Shown piece after piece: positions 52,444 through 60,952 of a stretch of DNA of 64,000 nucleotides. The stretch is taken from positions 1,336,001 to 1,400,000 of the forward strand of contig NC_020505.1 of the NCBI RefSeq assembly GCF_000310245.1, given 5' to 3'. Position 1 is the stretch's first letter. The number at the start of each line of letters is the position of its first letter. The stretch comes from Candidatus Sulfuricurvum sp. RIFRC-1 (GTDB lineage Bacteria > Campylobacterota > Campylobacteria > Campylobacterales > Sulfurimonadaceae). Made by a program: the position numbers and the translations under genes. Below the pieces are notes generated by a model. That model was not told where the DNA came from and searched no databases. It saw only the letters and a program-made list of their open reading frames with translations.

Positions 52444-54102
52444 CTACTGTGCATGAAAAAACTTTCGTATCCGATGCCACCAATCCGATGAGAGATGCCC
52501 TTCGAATGTTATGCGTAAAAAAGTTGCTGCGAGGCGGCGAATAATCGTATTGACCTCATAATTTTTACCATCATGTTGGGGAAAATCATCCCGATAATGG
52601 ACACCACGGCTCTCTTCACGCGCTAATGCCGACATGAGCATTGCTTCTGCCACGGTGAGAGCATTACGAAACTCGATAATCGACATCAGCTCGACGTTAT
52701 CGGTCCGTTCTTTATTAACACAACACAATCCTGATGACATCTTCATCAGATAATGGACGTATTCCAATGCATTGGCAAGCGAATCATGGGTGCGGAAAAC
52801 CCCTGCATTTTTATAAAGATTATTGCCGAGGTTACGACGCATCGTGTTGATATTAAATCGACTTTCGCCTTCGATGATACTATCAACGTAGCGTAGTTCT
52901 TGTGCAACCTGTGCATAATCGATAGGATGGAACACCCCTTTTTTAGCCGCTTTGGCCGCTTCTGTACCGGCGACCTTACCAAAATAAGCGGCTTCAAGCA
53001 GGCTGTTACCGCCCAAACGGTTTGCTCCGTGTACACCGTTATGGGCACATTCACCACAGGCAAAAACATTTGCAATATCCGTAGAGGTATCGTTGCGGCT
53101 CCAAATTCCGCCCATGGTATAGTGAGCGGATGGCGTGATAGGGAGCAATTCAGTGAGGATATCAATTCCTGAGCCGTTGAGGGCATGTTTACGCGCGGAT
53201 GGGAGTTTTTTGTCGATCAACTCTTCACCCAAATGGCGGAAGTCAAGATAAACGGTATGACCATTCAACTGATGAAGAACGATATCACGAGAGAGTTTAT
53301 CGCGTGTTTGTAGCTCATCGGTAAAGCGTTCCCCCATTTCATCAACGATATACGCACCTTCTCCCCGTGCTGCTTCACTGATTAAAGTACCGCTGTTGGC
53401 TAGTGTTGTTGGGTGAAACTGAACAAATTCCAGATTGGCTAAACGCATCTTGGCTCTGAGTGCTATAGCGATGACATCTCCGCTTGATTCTTGGGAATTA
53501 GTAGAGTGACCGCGATATATTCCGGCAAACCCTCCTCCAGCCAGTACAAGCGATTTGCACGCAAAGGCGATTACTTGTGAATCTCGACGTCTAAGGAGCG
53601 TAATACCGGAAAGTTGTTCCTTAAAAGTAGCAATCGAGAGCATAAGATGATTAGGAAATATTTTTACCCCTTCTTTACGGCACTGTACGAGAAGGGTTTG
53701 GGTAATTGAAGCGCCCGTTTTATCAGCGATATAGCATGTACGCTTTGCTTTTGTTCCCCCAAATGGGCGTTGAGCAACGTGTCCCTCTTCGTTGGTATCA
53801 AAGGCAACTCCCATCGATTGCAGATCATTAATGATCTCTTCTGCACCGGTTACCATAGCACTGACAACGGCAAGACGACCGAGCTTGTCGGCTCCCTTTA
53901 ACGTATCGGCGATATGATCACGGCATGAATCGTGACGCGTTGTTTTAAGTACGGCATTGATTCCCCCAGATGCTACGGCAGAATTGGAACGCAGAGGATT
54001 GCTTTTGCTGACTAAAGCAACCTTGAGTCCGGCACGTTTGGCACTAAGTGCGGCATATAATCCGGAGATACCGCTGCCGACAACAATTACATCATACAGC
54101 AT
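52444..54102 (-). CDS. FAD-dependent fumarate reductase/aspartate oxidase-like flavoprotein
   Basis: A 552-residue flavoprotein of the succinate dehydrogenase/fumarate reductase family. The FAD site VIVVGSGISGLYAALSAKRA is at the N-terminus, SAVASGGINAVL follows, the active site includes QFHPTTLANSGTLISEAARG, and HYTMGGIW is the capping-domain histidine. No iron-sulfur or membrane partner is nearby. The role in the nif operon is unknown; redox supply is a guess. ATG at 54102 overlaps the previous gene by 11 bases. Confidence 0.85.
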   Translation of the reverse strand: MLYDVIVVGSGISGLYAALSAKRAGLKVALVSKSNPLRSNSAVASGGINAVLKTTRHDSCRDHIADTLKGADKLGRLAVVSAMVTGAEEIINDLQSMGVAFDTNEEGHVAQRPFGGTKAKRTCYIADKTGASITQTLLVQCRKEGVKIFPNHLMLSIATFKEQLSGITLLRRRDSQVIAFACKSLVLAGGGFAGIYRGHSTNSQESSGDVIAIALRAKMRLANLEFVQFHPTTLANSGTLISEAARGEGAYIVDEMGERFTDELQTRDKLSRDIVLHQLNGHTVYLDFRHLGEELIDKKLPSARKHALNGSGIDILTELLPITPSAHYTMGGIWSRNDTSTDIANVFACGECAHNGVHGANRLGGNSLLEAAYFGKVAGTEAAKAAKKGVFHPIDYAQVAQELRYVDSIIEGESRFNINTMRRNLGNNLYKNAGVFRTHDSLANALEYVHYLMKMSSGLCCVNKERTDNVELMSIIEFRNALTVAEAMLMSALAREESRGVHYRDDFPQHDGKNYEVNTIIRRLAATFLRITFEGHLSSDWWHRIRKFFHAQ

Positions 54103-55213
54103 AAGCACCCTTCATAAGCGTATTTACTGCCTTGGCGGAAGCTTCAGGGAGATAACACAAAACCGCATTATCTATGACATGGGCAGGATCAACGGCACCA
54201 AATACTGCACAGATCCCCCCTGCACTACGCGCAAATTGTAATGCACTGGCAATGTCGCTCAGTTCATTCGTATTCATAAGTTCAGCGACATCCGGTGCAA
54301 ACGCTCTTTTAAAGAGATTTTTTTGCAGCAGAGGAGAGGAACCGATATACGTTATCCCATAGCTAGCGCACGCATGCATAAGAGGATAATACATCCCATC
54401 TTCAGCTTGCTGATTTGCATAACCGTAGGCATGCGGTTTTGCCAGATTAAACGGACTTTGGAGGTATTTAAACCCATGGTTTATCCCACCCGCACGACGA
54501 GCAATTTCTACTACTTTTGAGAGGGCGATGTACTCGGTATGATCCGCTTCATACAAAAATCCGTTCCAAGCCGCTATCCCGTAAGAGACGATTTTACCCT
54601 CCGCTCTTAGCTCTTCAAAAAGCTTAAATGCTGTTTCGATACGGCCATAAAACGTTTCTTGATCGACGTATCCGAGCTGTGTTTCGGGATTATGGAGATA
54701 GAAAATATCGATCGTTTCCAACTCCAAATTGCGTAACGACTGCTCACAGCTCCAACGTAAATATTTAGGGCTCATACAGTGCTGATCGATAACGATCTCT
54801 TCTTTGGTCGCTAATCCCGTCTGAATGATATTCTCTTGTATCCATCCGTAGGGATTCTCTGGAAACGGGAAATCCAGAGGGATGAAACCTGCTTTGGAAG
54901 CGATGATCACCTCTTGACGTTTTATTTCACCCTCTTGAAACATTGCATTCAACGCTTCGGCAATCTCACGCTCGCTCATTTGATAGCGGTAGTTGATCGC
55001 CGTATCGATCATATTAATTCCACGACGAAGTGCCATTTTTATGGCCTCTGCGTAGTTGATAATATAATTATCTTCTTTGTACGGTTCGGCTTTATAGGTT
55101 CCGATCCCGAGAGATGGGAAAAAGAGTTCTCCGTTAAAACGGTAAAAATCTTTCGAGTAATTACCGAATTTTTTGAGATACGAAAAAGTTCCCTCTTTTG
55201 TGGCACATAACAT
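54092..55213 (-). CDS. Aldo/keto reductase in the nifU operon
   Basis: A 373-residue NAD(P)H-dependent TIM-barrel reductase. The sequence shows the catalytic aspartate and tyrosine in RGINMIDTAINYRYQMSERE, the lysine in VIIASKAGFIPLD and IDIFYLHNPETQLGYVDQET. It begins two bases after the nifU stop. Substrate is unknown; its position between nifU and the FAD reductase suggests a redox task linked to nitrogen fixation. Confidence 0.85.
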   Translation of the reverse strand: MLCATKEGTFSYLKKFGNYSKDFYRFNGELFFPSLGIGTYKAEPYKEDNYIINYAEAIKMALRRGINMIDTAINYRYQMSEREIAEALNAMFQEGEIKRQEVIIASKAGFIPLDFPFPENPYGWIQENIIQTGLATKEEIVIDQHCMSPKYLRWSCEQSLRNLELETIDIFYLHNPETQLGYVDQETFYGRIETAFKLFEELRAEGKIVSYGIAAWNGFLYEADHTEYIALSKVVEIARRAGGINHGFKYLQSPFNLAKPHAYGYANQQAEDGMYYPLMHACASYGITYIGSSPLLQKNLFKRAFAPDVAELMNTNELSDIASALQFARSAGGICAVFGAVDPAHVIDNAVLCYLPEASAKAVNTLMKGAYAV

Positions 55214-55215
55214 TC

Positions 55216-56193
55216 TTAAACCACCATCACTCGCAAGTTAGATTTGAGTTTAAAGTTTAGCATATCTTGCATTCCTGCGAGGGTTGTTGTCGTGTTCATA
55301 GAACAACTCATACACTCACCTTTGTACTGGATATAGAGTTCGTGTTCTCCGTCTACCTCTTTGAGATCGATCACTTCAACATCTCCATGGTCGGCTTTGA
55401 GAGTAGGACGAATGTATTCTTCGAGAATCGATTCAATACTGCGGAGTTTTTGTACCAAACTCATCGCATTGAAGTTTCCGTCTCCTTTTGCCTCTTTGAT
55501 CTTTTTACTGATTGCCTCTTTTTGAAGCTCAGCGGTGATTTCTGCAAGCATATCGACGAGATAGACATCTTTTTTCTCATGTCCGCCCGGTTTAATACAC
55601 GATTTACAGAAACCGCCCGCTTTAGTGTAATCGGTAATTTGTTCAATCGATTCAAGTTTGTTGAGACGAATCACCTCTTTAAGGGTGTCGAGACTGACAC
55701 GGGCACATTCGCAGACGATAAATTCGGTCTCAAACTCGGACATATCAACCCCTTTATAGATTGATGCCGCTTTTTTGATTACGTCATACGCCATAACGGA
55801 ACAGTGCATTTTCTGCCCGGGAACTGCCGGAATATCTTCCTCGTCACGAAGTGCTTTTTCCACATCGATGTTAGTGATCTTAAGTGCTTCATCAACCGTT
55901 TTTTCCATACATAGTTCTGCCATCATGTCTGAACTGGCAATCGCCGTACCGCATCCGAAACTTTTAAATCGGCTTTTTACGATCACATCATTTTTAGGAT
56001 CGATCATCCAGTAAAGACGTACGGCATCCCCGCAGCTCTCCGCACCGAAATCGGCAATAATCAACTTTTTATCAGCTGCATCGGCTTCTTCTTGAGTAAT
56101 CTCACCCATATTGATCGGATCGTTCATCCGTCGTTGTACTTCAGTTGAATACTCTTCCCATAATGCTCCGCCGATCAGTGTGTCACGTGCCAT
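55216..56193 (-). CDS. nifU: Fe-S cluster scaffold NifU
   Basis: A 325-residue three-domain NifU. The IscU-like N-domain (about 1-130) has GAESCGDAVRLYWMID, FKSFGCGTAIASSDM and KMHCSVMA, the three cluster cysteines. The central [2Fe-2S] region holds EFIVCECARVS and GGFCKSCIKPGG. The C-domain holds QYKGECMSCSMNTTT. It builds clusters for nitrogenase with sulfur from NifS. ATG at 56193 follows AGGAGCTAGTT; the frame is open 12 codons further up, into the promoter. Confidence 0.96.
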   Translation of the reverse strand: MARDTLIGGALWEEYSTEVQRRMNDPINMGEITQEEADAADKKLIIADFGAESCGDAVRLYWMIDPKNDVIVKSRFKSFGCGTAIASSDMMAELCMEKTVDEALKITNIDVEKALRDEEDIPAVPGQKMHCSVMAYDVIKKAASIYKGVDMSEFETEFIVCECARVSLDTLKEVIRLNKLESIEQITDYTKAGGFCKSCIKPGGHEKKDVYLVDMLAEITAELQKEAISKKIKEAKGDGNFNAMSLVQKLRSIESILEEYIRPTLKADHGDVEVIDLKEVDGEHELYIQYKGECMSCSMNTTTTLAGMQDMLNFKLKSNLRVMVV

Positions 56194-56229
56194 AACTAGC
56201 TCCTGTAAATGGATTATATTTTTAACCAT

Positions 56230-56245
56230 TGCAAGAGCTGTTCTT
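56230..56245 (-). promoter_or_regulatory. Variant sigma-54 promoter of nifU
   Basis: Minus-strand AAGAACAGCTCTTGCA, G-N10-GC with AG at -25/-24. The predicted start is about 25 bases before the nifU ATG. Confidence 0.72.
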
Positions 56246-56279
56246 ATTTGGATATAACAATTTTGTAGTATTATTTTTC

Positions 56280-56295
56280 GAGAACACTCTATGCA
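56280..56295 (+). promoter_or_regulatory. Variant sigma-54 promoter of the PII gene
   Basis: GAGAACACTCTATGCA, one base different from the site at 6998. The predicted leader is about 90 bases. Confidence 0.65.
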
Positions 56296-56399
56296 TGCAA
56301 TTATTCAAAGTTGATTAATTTATAAGCAGTTATACAGTGAATACTCACTCATTTTCAATTTATAATGACTTATCAACAAACCACATAAAGGGGTCCAAA

Positions 56400-56795
56400 A
56401 TGGTCCAGATTACTGCTGTATTTAACAAACACTGTCTCAACGATGTTCTTCGTGAATTATTTGATAACGAAATCGAAGGTGTAACCGTTACAGATGTCAT
56501 CGGAAAAGGTTCTCTCGGTATTGCCGAAAAAAACAATGCCCCCGATTTGTATCCGAAAGTTATGATTATTGTCGTAGTATCAAATGAAAAAACAAAAGAG
56601 ATTACGATGGAAGCGATCCGTGCACATACTCAGGATTTAGGCCACGGTGCAGGTAAAATATGGGTCACTCCGGTACTCGAAGTAGAGCGTATCCGTACAG
56701 GGGAAAGAGACGAATCGGCACTGACGCAACCGATCCCTCGCGCTACACATAAAAGCAACACCTTCTTTACCGCTGTCGACACCCCATCGAGCTAA
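56400..56795 (+). CDS. Divergent PII-family nitrogen regulator
   Basis: A 131-residue PII-fold protein. The family ends are clear: VQITAVFNKHCLNDVLREL at the start and the C-terminal signature VERIRTGERDESAL. The T-loop is shortened and altered (GKGSLGIAEKNNAPDLYPKV), lacking the uridylylated tyrosine of GlnB/GlnK (normally GRQKGHTELYRG). It is probably a nif-specialised PII that senses ATP/2-oxoglutarate and binds an unknown partner. ATG at 56400 follows AAAGGGG. It is divergent from nifU with its own variant sigma-54 site. Confidence 0.82.
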   Translation: MVQITAVFNKHCLNDVLRELFDNEIEGVTVTDVIGKGSLGIAEKNNAPDLYPKVMIIVVVSNEKTKEITMEAIRAHTQDLGHGAGKIWVTPVLEVERIRTGERDESALTQPIPRATHKSNTFFTAVDTPSS

Positions 56796-56838
56796 TAGTG
56801 CTATAATATCCGCAATGACTTTCTGTTGCGGAGCATGA

Positions 56839-57762
56839 ATGGGATATGATTTAGAAAATAAGCTTGTTATTGCCATCTCTTCCAGAGCATTGTTCTCACT
56901 TGAAGAAGAAAATAGCATTTTTGAGGAAAAAGGGCTCAAAGAGTATTATCAGCATCAACTGGAAAAAGAGCTCGACGTTCTCCAACCGGGGACGGCTTTT
57001 GGTCTTGTCAACAACTTTTTAGCCATCAATACTTTGTTTGATGATGGAAAACACATCGAAGTCATCATTATCTCACGCAACAATGCCGCCACCAGCCTAC
57101 GAATAACTAAATCGATCGAAGCGTATAATCTCGATATCGTCCGCTCTGCATGGACGGGTGGGGAAAAGATATCAAAATACCTATTACCCTTCAAAGTGGA
57201 TCTCTTTTTGTCGGCCTACGAAGACGATGTCCGCGATGCGATCGATGCAGGGATAGCCGCTGCGAGGATTTTACCGTTTGAGGGGAATCAAAATGAGCCG
57301 ATTTCCCATCAAGTTCGGATCGCATTTGACGGAGATGCGGTTTTATTCTCAGACGAATCGGAACAAATTTACAAACTGCAAGGGCTAAACGCTTTTATCG
57401 CCCACGAAAAAGAGAACGTCGCCAAATCACTGCCCGATGGGCCGTTTGCCAAATTATTACGGATCATTTCAAAGATCCAAACCCATTTTCCCGACGATAT
57501 CTCTGCACCGATCCGAACCGCATTGATTACCGCGCGCAACTCTCCTGCACACGAGCGTGTAATACGAACCCTCAATGAGTGGGGAGTTCGTATCGATGAA
57601 GCCTTTTTTCTAGGCGGTGTGGACAAATACGAGATTGTAAAAGCGTTTCAAGCCGATATTTTCTTCGATGACCAAGACGTTCATCTCGAAAAAACCTCCA
57701 AAGAGACCCCCAGCGCAAAAGTGCCGTATAGCTCTTCTTCACCGCTTGCGCAAAACAGCTAA
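56839..57762 (+). CDS. 5'-nucleotidase (PF06189 family)
   Basis: A 307-residue protein of the bacterial cytosolic 5'-nucleotidase family. LVIAISSRALFSLEEENSIF starts the fold, SRNNAATSLRITKSIEAYNL forms the middle and VRIAFDGDAVLFSDESEQIY contains the metal-binding DGD. It removes phosphate from nucleoside monophosphates. It has a TATAAT box before it and is convergent with rpoN. It is probably housekeeping. Confidence 0.88.
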   Translation: MGYDLENKLVIAISSRALFSLEEENSIFEEKGLKEYYQHQLEKELDVLQPGTAFGLVNNFLAINTLFDDGKHIEVIIISRNNAATSLRITKSIEAYNLDIVRSAWTGGEKISKYLLPFKVDLFLSAYEDDVRDAIDAGIAAARILPFEGNQNEPISHQVRIAFDGDAVLFSDESEQIYKLQGLNAFIAHEKENVAKSLPDGPFAKLLRIISKIQTHFPDDISAPIRTALITARNSPAHERVIRTLNEWGVRIDEAFFLGGVDKYEIVKAFQADIFFDDQDVHLEKTSKETPSAKVPYSSSSPLAQNS

Positions 57763-57764
57763 TT

Positions 57765-59030
57765 TTAAAGCAATTCCAACTTGTACAAGAACAATCGTTC
57801 TTTGTACGATGGGATATCCAGTTCTTGACGGTATTTCGCGATAACACGACGTACCATTTTGACCCCGAAACGCTCTTCGATCATCTCATGAAGTGTTTTA
57901 TCGCTAAACGGATCGTCTTTGTTTTCACTTCCCACAAGCCGTTTCAGGAAATGTTTGATCTCTGAAGTAGAAACTTCGCCGATCGAGTTCGAAAAAAAGT
58001 CTTTAAACGCATACAATCCCCGCTCCGTTTGAATATATTTATCGGCAATCGCTCGTGAAATCGTCGATTCGTTAAATCCCAGTTCATCGGCAACGTCTTG
58101 GAGTCGGAGCGGTTTGAGTTCTCCCCCCATAAAAAAGGCGTATTGTTTTTCGAGCAATACCAACGCAACGTTATAAAGTGTCGCCTTGCGCAAATCGAGA
58201 AGTTTGACCAGCTCACGCGCTTCTTTGAACTTTTGTTTCGCAAAATTGTCGTATTTGTCGATCATGTTGACCTGTAAATCGGGATAAAACGCATGGTTGA
58301 TACGAATATTGAGCTCCGATCCTGCAAATTCGACAAACAAATCGGGAGTAATCTGTGATTCTGGCTCCATGTATTCCAACGCCGGAGGATTTCTCAAATG
58401 TTGCAATACATGTTTGGCATCATGCAGTCGTGGGTGATTGATAAATTTTTCCATCTTATCGAACTGTAAAATCATCGCACCGAGCAAAATAGAGAGTTCA
58501 TCATCCAAATCATGATCACTGAGCTGAAACAAAAATGACTCTTTGTAATCCGCAGCACCGACGCCGGAAGGCTCCAAATGGGCAAATCGCTGGCGTACTC
58601 GTTCCACAGTATGAGCATCGGTATCACACTGCTGAGCTACCTCTTCGACCGATCCTTCAAAATACCCTTCGTCATTAATGTAATAGATAATTTGACGAGC
58701 GATCTTTTGCGATATCGGTGTCGGAAAAAGAGGGGCTACAATCTGTTCATCGAGTTTTTCGTACAGTGATGTCGAAGAGATACTGAGCCACTCGATTTGA
58801 TCGCTTGATGCATTAGAGACATAGTTCTGAAATGCGCCATACGCTGTATTCCCCCCTGCCCCGGAATTTGACTCTTCAAAGCCTGATTTCACCTCTAAAC
58901 AAGGATTTTCATTTGTAATTACTTGCAGATGTTTTTCGAGATCATTCAGGGAGCATTGCAACAGCGGCAACCACGTTTGCATCGAGAGTCGCGGGAGTTG
59001 CTTTTGCTTATACGATAATGTTGTTTGCAT
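57765..59030 (-). CDS. rpoN: RNA polymerase sigma-54 factor with a divergent RpoN box
   Basis: A 421-residue sigma-54. Region I is QKQLPRLSMQTWLPLLQCSL, the core-binding part spans about 90-230, and DELGFNESTISRAIADKYIQ is the -12-recognising helix-turn-helix. The RpoN box at residues 393-402 reads VRRVIAKYRQ where the canonical form is ARRTVAKYRE: four of ten residues differ. The ATG at 59030 follows AGGAGG, with a variant sigma-54 site 40-55 bases upstream, implying self-activation. Its place among nif genes suggests a nif-dedicated factor, but whether a second rpoN exists cannot be seen. Confidence 0.95.
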   Translation of the reverse strand: MQTTLSYKQKQLPRLSMQTWLPLLQCSLNDLEKHLQVITNENPCLEVKSGFEESNSGAGGNTAYGAFQNYVSNASSDQIEWLSISSTSLYEKLDEQIVAPLFPTPISQKIARQIIYYINDEGYFEGSVEEVAQQCDTDAHTVERVRQRFAHLEPSGVGAADYKESFLFQLSDHDLDDELSILLGAMILQFDKMEKFINHPRLHDAKHVLQHLRNPPALEYMEPESQITPDLFVEFAGSELNIRINHAFYPDLQVNMIDKYDNFAKQKFKEARELVKLLDLRKATLYNVALVLLEKQYAFFMGGELKPLRLQDVADELGFNESTISRAIADKYIQTERGLYAFKDFFSNSIGEVSTSEIKHFLKRLVGSENKDDPFSDKTLHEMIEERFGVKMVRRVIAKYRQELDIPSYKERLFLYKLELL

Positions 59031-59070
59031 GATACACCTCCTAAAAAATATACACTTTTATAAGATCAAA

Positions 59071-59086
59071 TGCATATTGTGTTCTT
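59071..59086 (-). promoter_or_regulatory. Variant sigma-54 promoter of rpoN
   Basis: Minus-strand AAGAACACAATATGCA. The predicted start lies about 29 bases before the rpoN ATG, with AGGAGG between. Confidence 0.72.
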
Positions 59087-59144
59087 ATGAAAATTATAGG
59101 ACTTTTTTAGGCAGATAGGTGGTTAAAAAATAGGCAGTTGATAA

Positions 59145-59216
59145 ATCTGCCTCGAATGAGGCAAGCGTTTCAGAGAAACATTGGCGAAGCCAATCGGAAT
59201 GTATTCCGATGGCGTT
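59145..59216 (+). repeat. Hairpin-rich intergenic repeat, copy D (divergent)
   Basis: First hairpin GCCTC-GAAT-GAGGC followed by AAGC as in copies A-C, then ATTGGC-GAA-GCCAAT and ATCGGAAT-GT-ATTCCGAT. It lies after fdx and before the rpoN promoter and could end the nifW-nifZ-fdx transcript. Confidence 0.6.
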
Positions 59217-59230
59217 CTTCATAAATGGGC

Positions 59231-59521
59231 TTAGTATTTAATACGTACCAATCCGTTTGGTGCAATAACTTTCATTTGACAAGCAAGACGAGCTTTTGGG
59301 TTACTTTCATTCAGCGTTTTAAGTACCGCTTTCTCTTTTTCATTGATTTCGCTCATGTACTCCATACCTGATTCGATCATTACGACACAGGTACCACACT
59401 CACCGTCACGGCACCCGAATGGAAGTGCACTCCCTGAAGCTTCAACGATATCTTGGATCGTTTTGCCCGGTATGACGTTGATCGCCAAAAAGTCATTCAT
59501 AATTTCTACACGTGTTGTCAT
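59231..59521 (-). CDS. [2Fe-2S] ferredoxin
   Basis: A 96-residue plant-type ferredoxin with the cluster motif GCRDGECGTCVV (about residues 36-47) and the last cysteine in ARLACQMKV. It could be an electron donor to nitrogenase or to cofactor assembly. ATG at 59521 follows CAAAGGAGTTGGG. It follows nifZ on the same strand. Confidence 0.9.
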   Translation of the reverse strand: MTTRVEIMNDFLAINVIPGKTIQDIVEASGSALPFGCRDGECGTCVVMIESGMEYMSEINEKEKAVLKTLNESNPKARLACQMKVIAPNGLVRIKY

Positions 59522-59603
59522 CCCAACTCCTTTGTTGATTACGATATTTAGCCACTAGGGCACCAATTTGATACGGTATGCAAAAATCTCAGAAAGGTGT
59601 GGT

Positions 59604-60050
59604 TTATTCCCCCTCTTCTTGAGATTGCGCCGCTTTTTCAGCAGCTCGCGCAGCACGGTGTTCTTTGAGCCATTTCAATTCTTCCGCCACTTCATCATAA
59701 CCGTCATCTTCAAGAGCGCTTTCCAGTTCCGCTTCGCGGCATCCGAATACCAACCCTTCTTCGATGAAATTGACTTCATAAACACGTATTGTCTGTAAAA
59801 AATCACCGATTTTTCGGACGTATCCTTCCGAACCTGCTTCGATCAACACATCACCGACTCGTGCATGCGGATACGTTCCATCATTTCGGATCGATTTAGT
59901 CAGTCGAACCCTCTGCCCCACTCTGTACAGAGAAAGAATCTCGTCTTTGGTGGACATCTTGTAAAGGTTGGTTTTACGTGCCTCATCATTAATCGGCATA
60001 TCCTCTTCAGAAGCTGATAGTGGTTTGGCTTGTGCAGGCGTGGACTCCAT
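59604..60050 (-). CDS. nifZ: NifZ
   Basis: A 148-residue protein with a NifZ domain (about 40-115): VGQRVRLTKSIRNDGTYPHA, AGSEGYVRKIGDFLQTIRVY and VFGCREAELE. NifZ helps P-cluster formation in the second half of the MoFe protein. An extra 35-residue N-terminus and a charged C-terminal helix flank it. ATG at 60050 follows GAGGAGGTCAGTC and overlaps nifW by 44 bases. Confidence 0.9.
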   Translation of the reverse strand: MESTPAQAKPLSASEEDMPINDEARKTNLYKMSTKDEILSLYRVGQRVRLTKSIRNDGTYPHARVGDVLIEAGSEGYVRKIGDFLQTIRVYEVNFIEEGLVFGCREAELESALEDDGYDEVAEELKWLKEHRAARAAEKAAQSQEEGE

Positions 60051-60381
60051 GACTGACCTCCTCTACATCATTACAACTGCTCGATGTTGAGCAGGTACCG
60101 CAAGCACTCGGCTTATCGAACATAGCCCAAACATCAGCGGCAGATGGACTATAGCCGTTTTCAAAATTTTTATAGACCGTAATAAGAGCAAATCGGTAAT
60201 ATTCGAGCAATTTCGTCTCACCACCCATATCATGGCCATTTGCTTTCTCGACCAATTCACCAAACTTTTTCATGATATGAAACCGTTTTGCGTTCACAAG
60301 ACGCTCATCGTATTCCAAATCGAAAAAGTCAAAGAAATCTTCGGTATCGGTAATTTGTTGAAATTCGCTTAATGTTCCCAT
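60007..60381 (-). CDS. nifW: NifW (nitrogenase-stabilising protein) with cysteine-rich tail
   Basis: A 124-residue NifW. Its start LSEFQQITDTEDFFDFFDLE and VNAKRFHIMKKFGELVEKA are diagnostic, followed by YRFALITVYKNFE. NifW helps protect or mature the MoFe protein. Its C-terminus ACGTCSTSSSC plus a further cysteine (HACTS) goes beyond the usual end and may bind metal. ATG at 60381 follows AAGGAGCATACG. Confidence 0.85.
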   Translation of the reverse strand: MGTLSEFQQITDTEDFFDFFDLEYDERLVNAKRFHIMKKFGELVEKANGHDMGGETKLLEYYRFALITVYKNFENGYSPSAADVWAMFDKPSACGTCSTSSSCNDVEEVSHGVHACTSQTTISF

Positions 60382-60406
60382 CGTATGCTCCTTGTATATC
60401 TGATAA

Positions 60407-60422
60407 TGCAATTTTGACTCTA
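60407..60422 (-). promoter_or_regulatory. Possible variant sigma-54 promoter of nifW-nifZ-fdx
   Basis: Minus-strand TAGAGTCAAAATTGCA. The -12 half is perfect, the -24 half is weak. It overlaps the flavodoxin stop codon, so the operon may also be read from the nifN promoter. Confidence 0.45.
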
Positions 60423-60935
60423 CAGCCCTATTTCACTTTTAAGTTGAGTGGCCCACTCTTTAACACGATCTTCGGTCAAATCTTCCTGATTAATGTCATC
60501 GATCCCCAATCCGCAAAACTTTCCGTCACGTTCTGCAAGAGAGAACTCGTACTCATATCCCGCTGTTGACGTAAATCCGTATGCACTTGCCCCAAGAGAG
60601 GTAAACAAATCATGCATTTTTCCCAAAGCGCTCAGGAAATGCTCACCGTGTGTTTTTTGATCACCGGCACCGAAAAACGCTACTTTTTTCCCCTCCAGAT
60701 CAGGACGATCATTGTCCAATTCATACAATGGATCGACCCAGTCACGTTGAGGATCACCTTGACCCCACGTAGAAGAACCAAGAATCAATACGTCGAAATC
60801 GTCAAACTGATCGATTCCATCGAAATCTTCTTCCATATCGATCAATTCTGCACCTTTGATCTCATCCGCTAAAAGTTCTGCCGCACCCCGTGTGACACCG
60901 CTGCTGCTACCGAAAAAAATACCGACTTTTGACAT
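60420..60935 (-). CDS. Long-chain flavodoxin (NifF-like)
   Basis: A 171-residue flavodoxin. The FMN phosphate loop is FFGSSSGVTRGAAELLADEI, the first aromatic loop LILGSSTWGQGDPQRDW and the second GAGDQKTHGEHF, with the long-chain insertion near residue 130. It is likely the electron donor to dinitrogenase reductase. It lies in the nifN-nifX operon. ATG at 60935 is preceded by AAGGGGTTTTAAC. Confidence 0.92.
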   Translation of the reverse strand: MSKVGIFFGSSSGVTRGAAELLADEIKGAELIDMEEDFDGIDQFDDFDVLILGSSTWGQGDPQRDWVDPLYELDNDRPDLEGKKVAFFGAGDQKTHGEHFLSALGKMHDLFTSLGASAYGFTSTAGYEYEFSLAERDGKFCGLGIDDINQEDLTEDRVKEWATQLKSEIGL

Positions 60936-60952
60936 GTTAAAACCCCTTGTTC

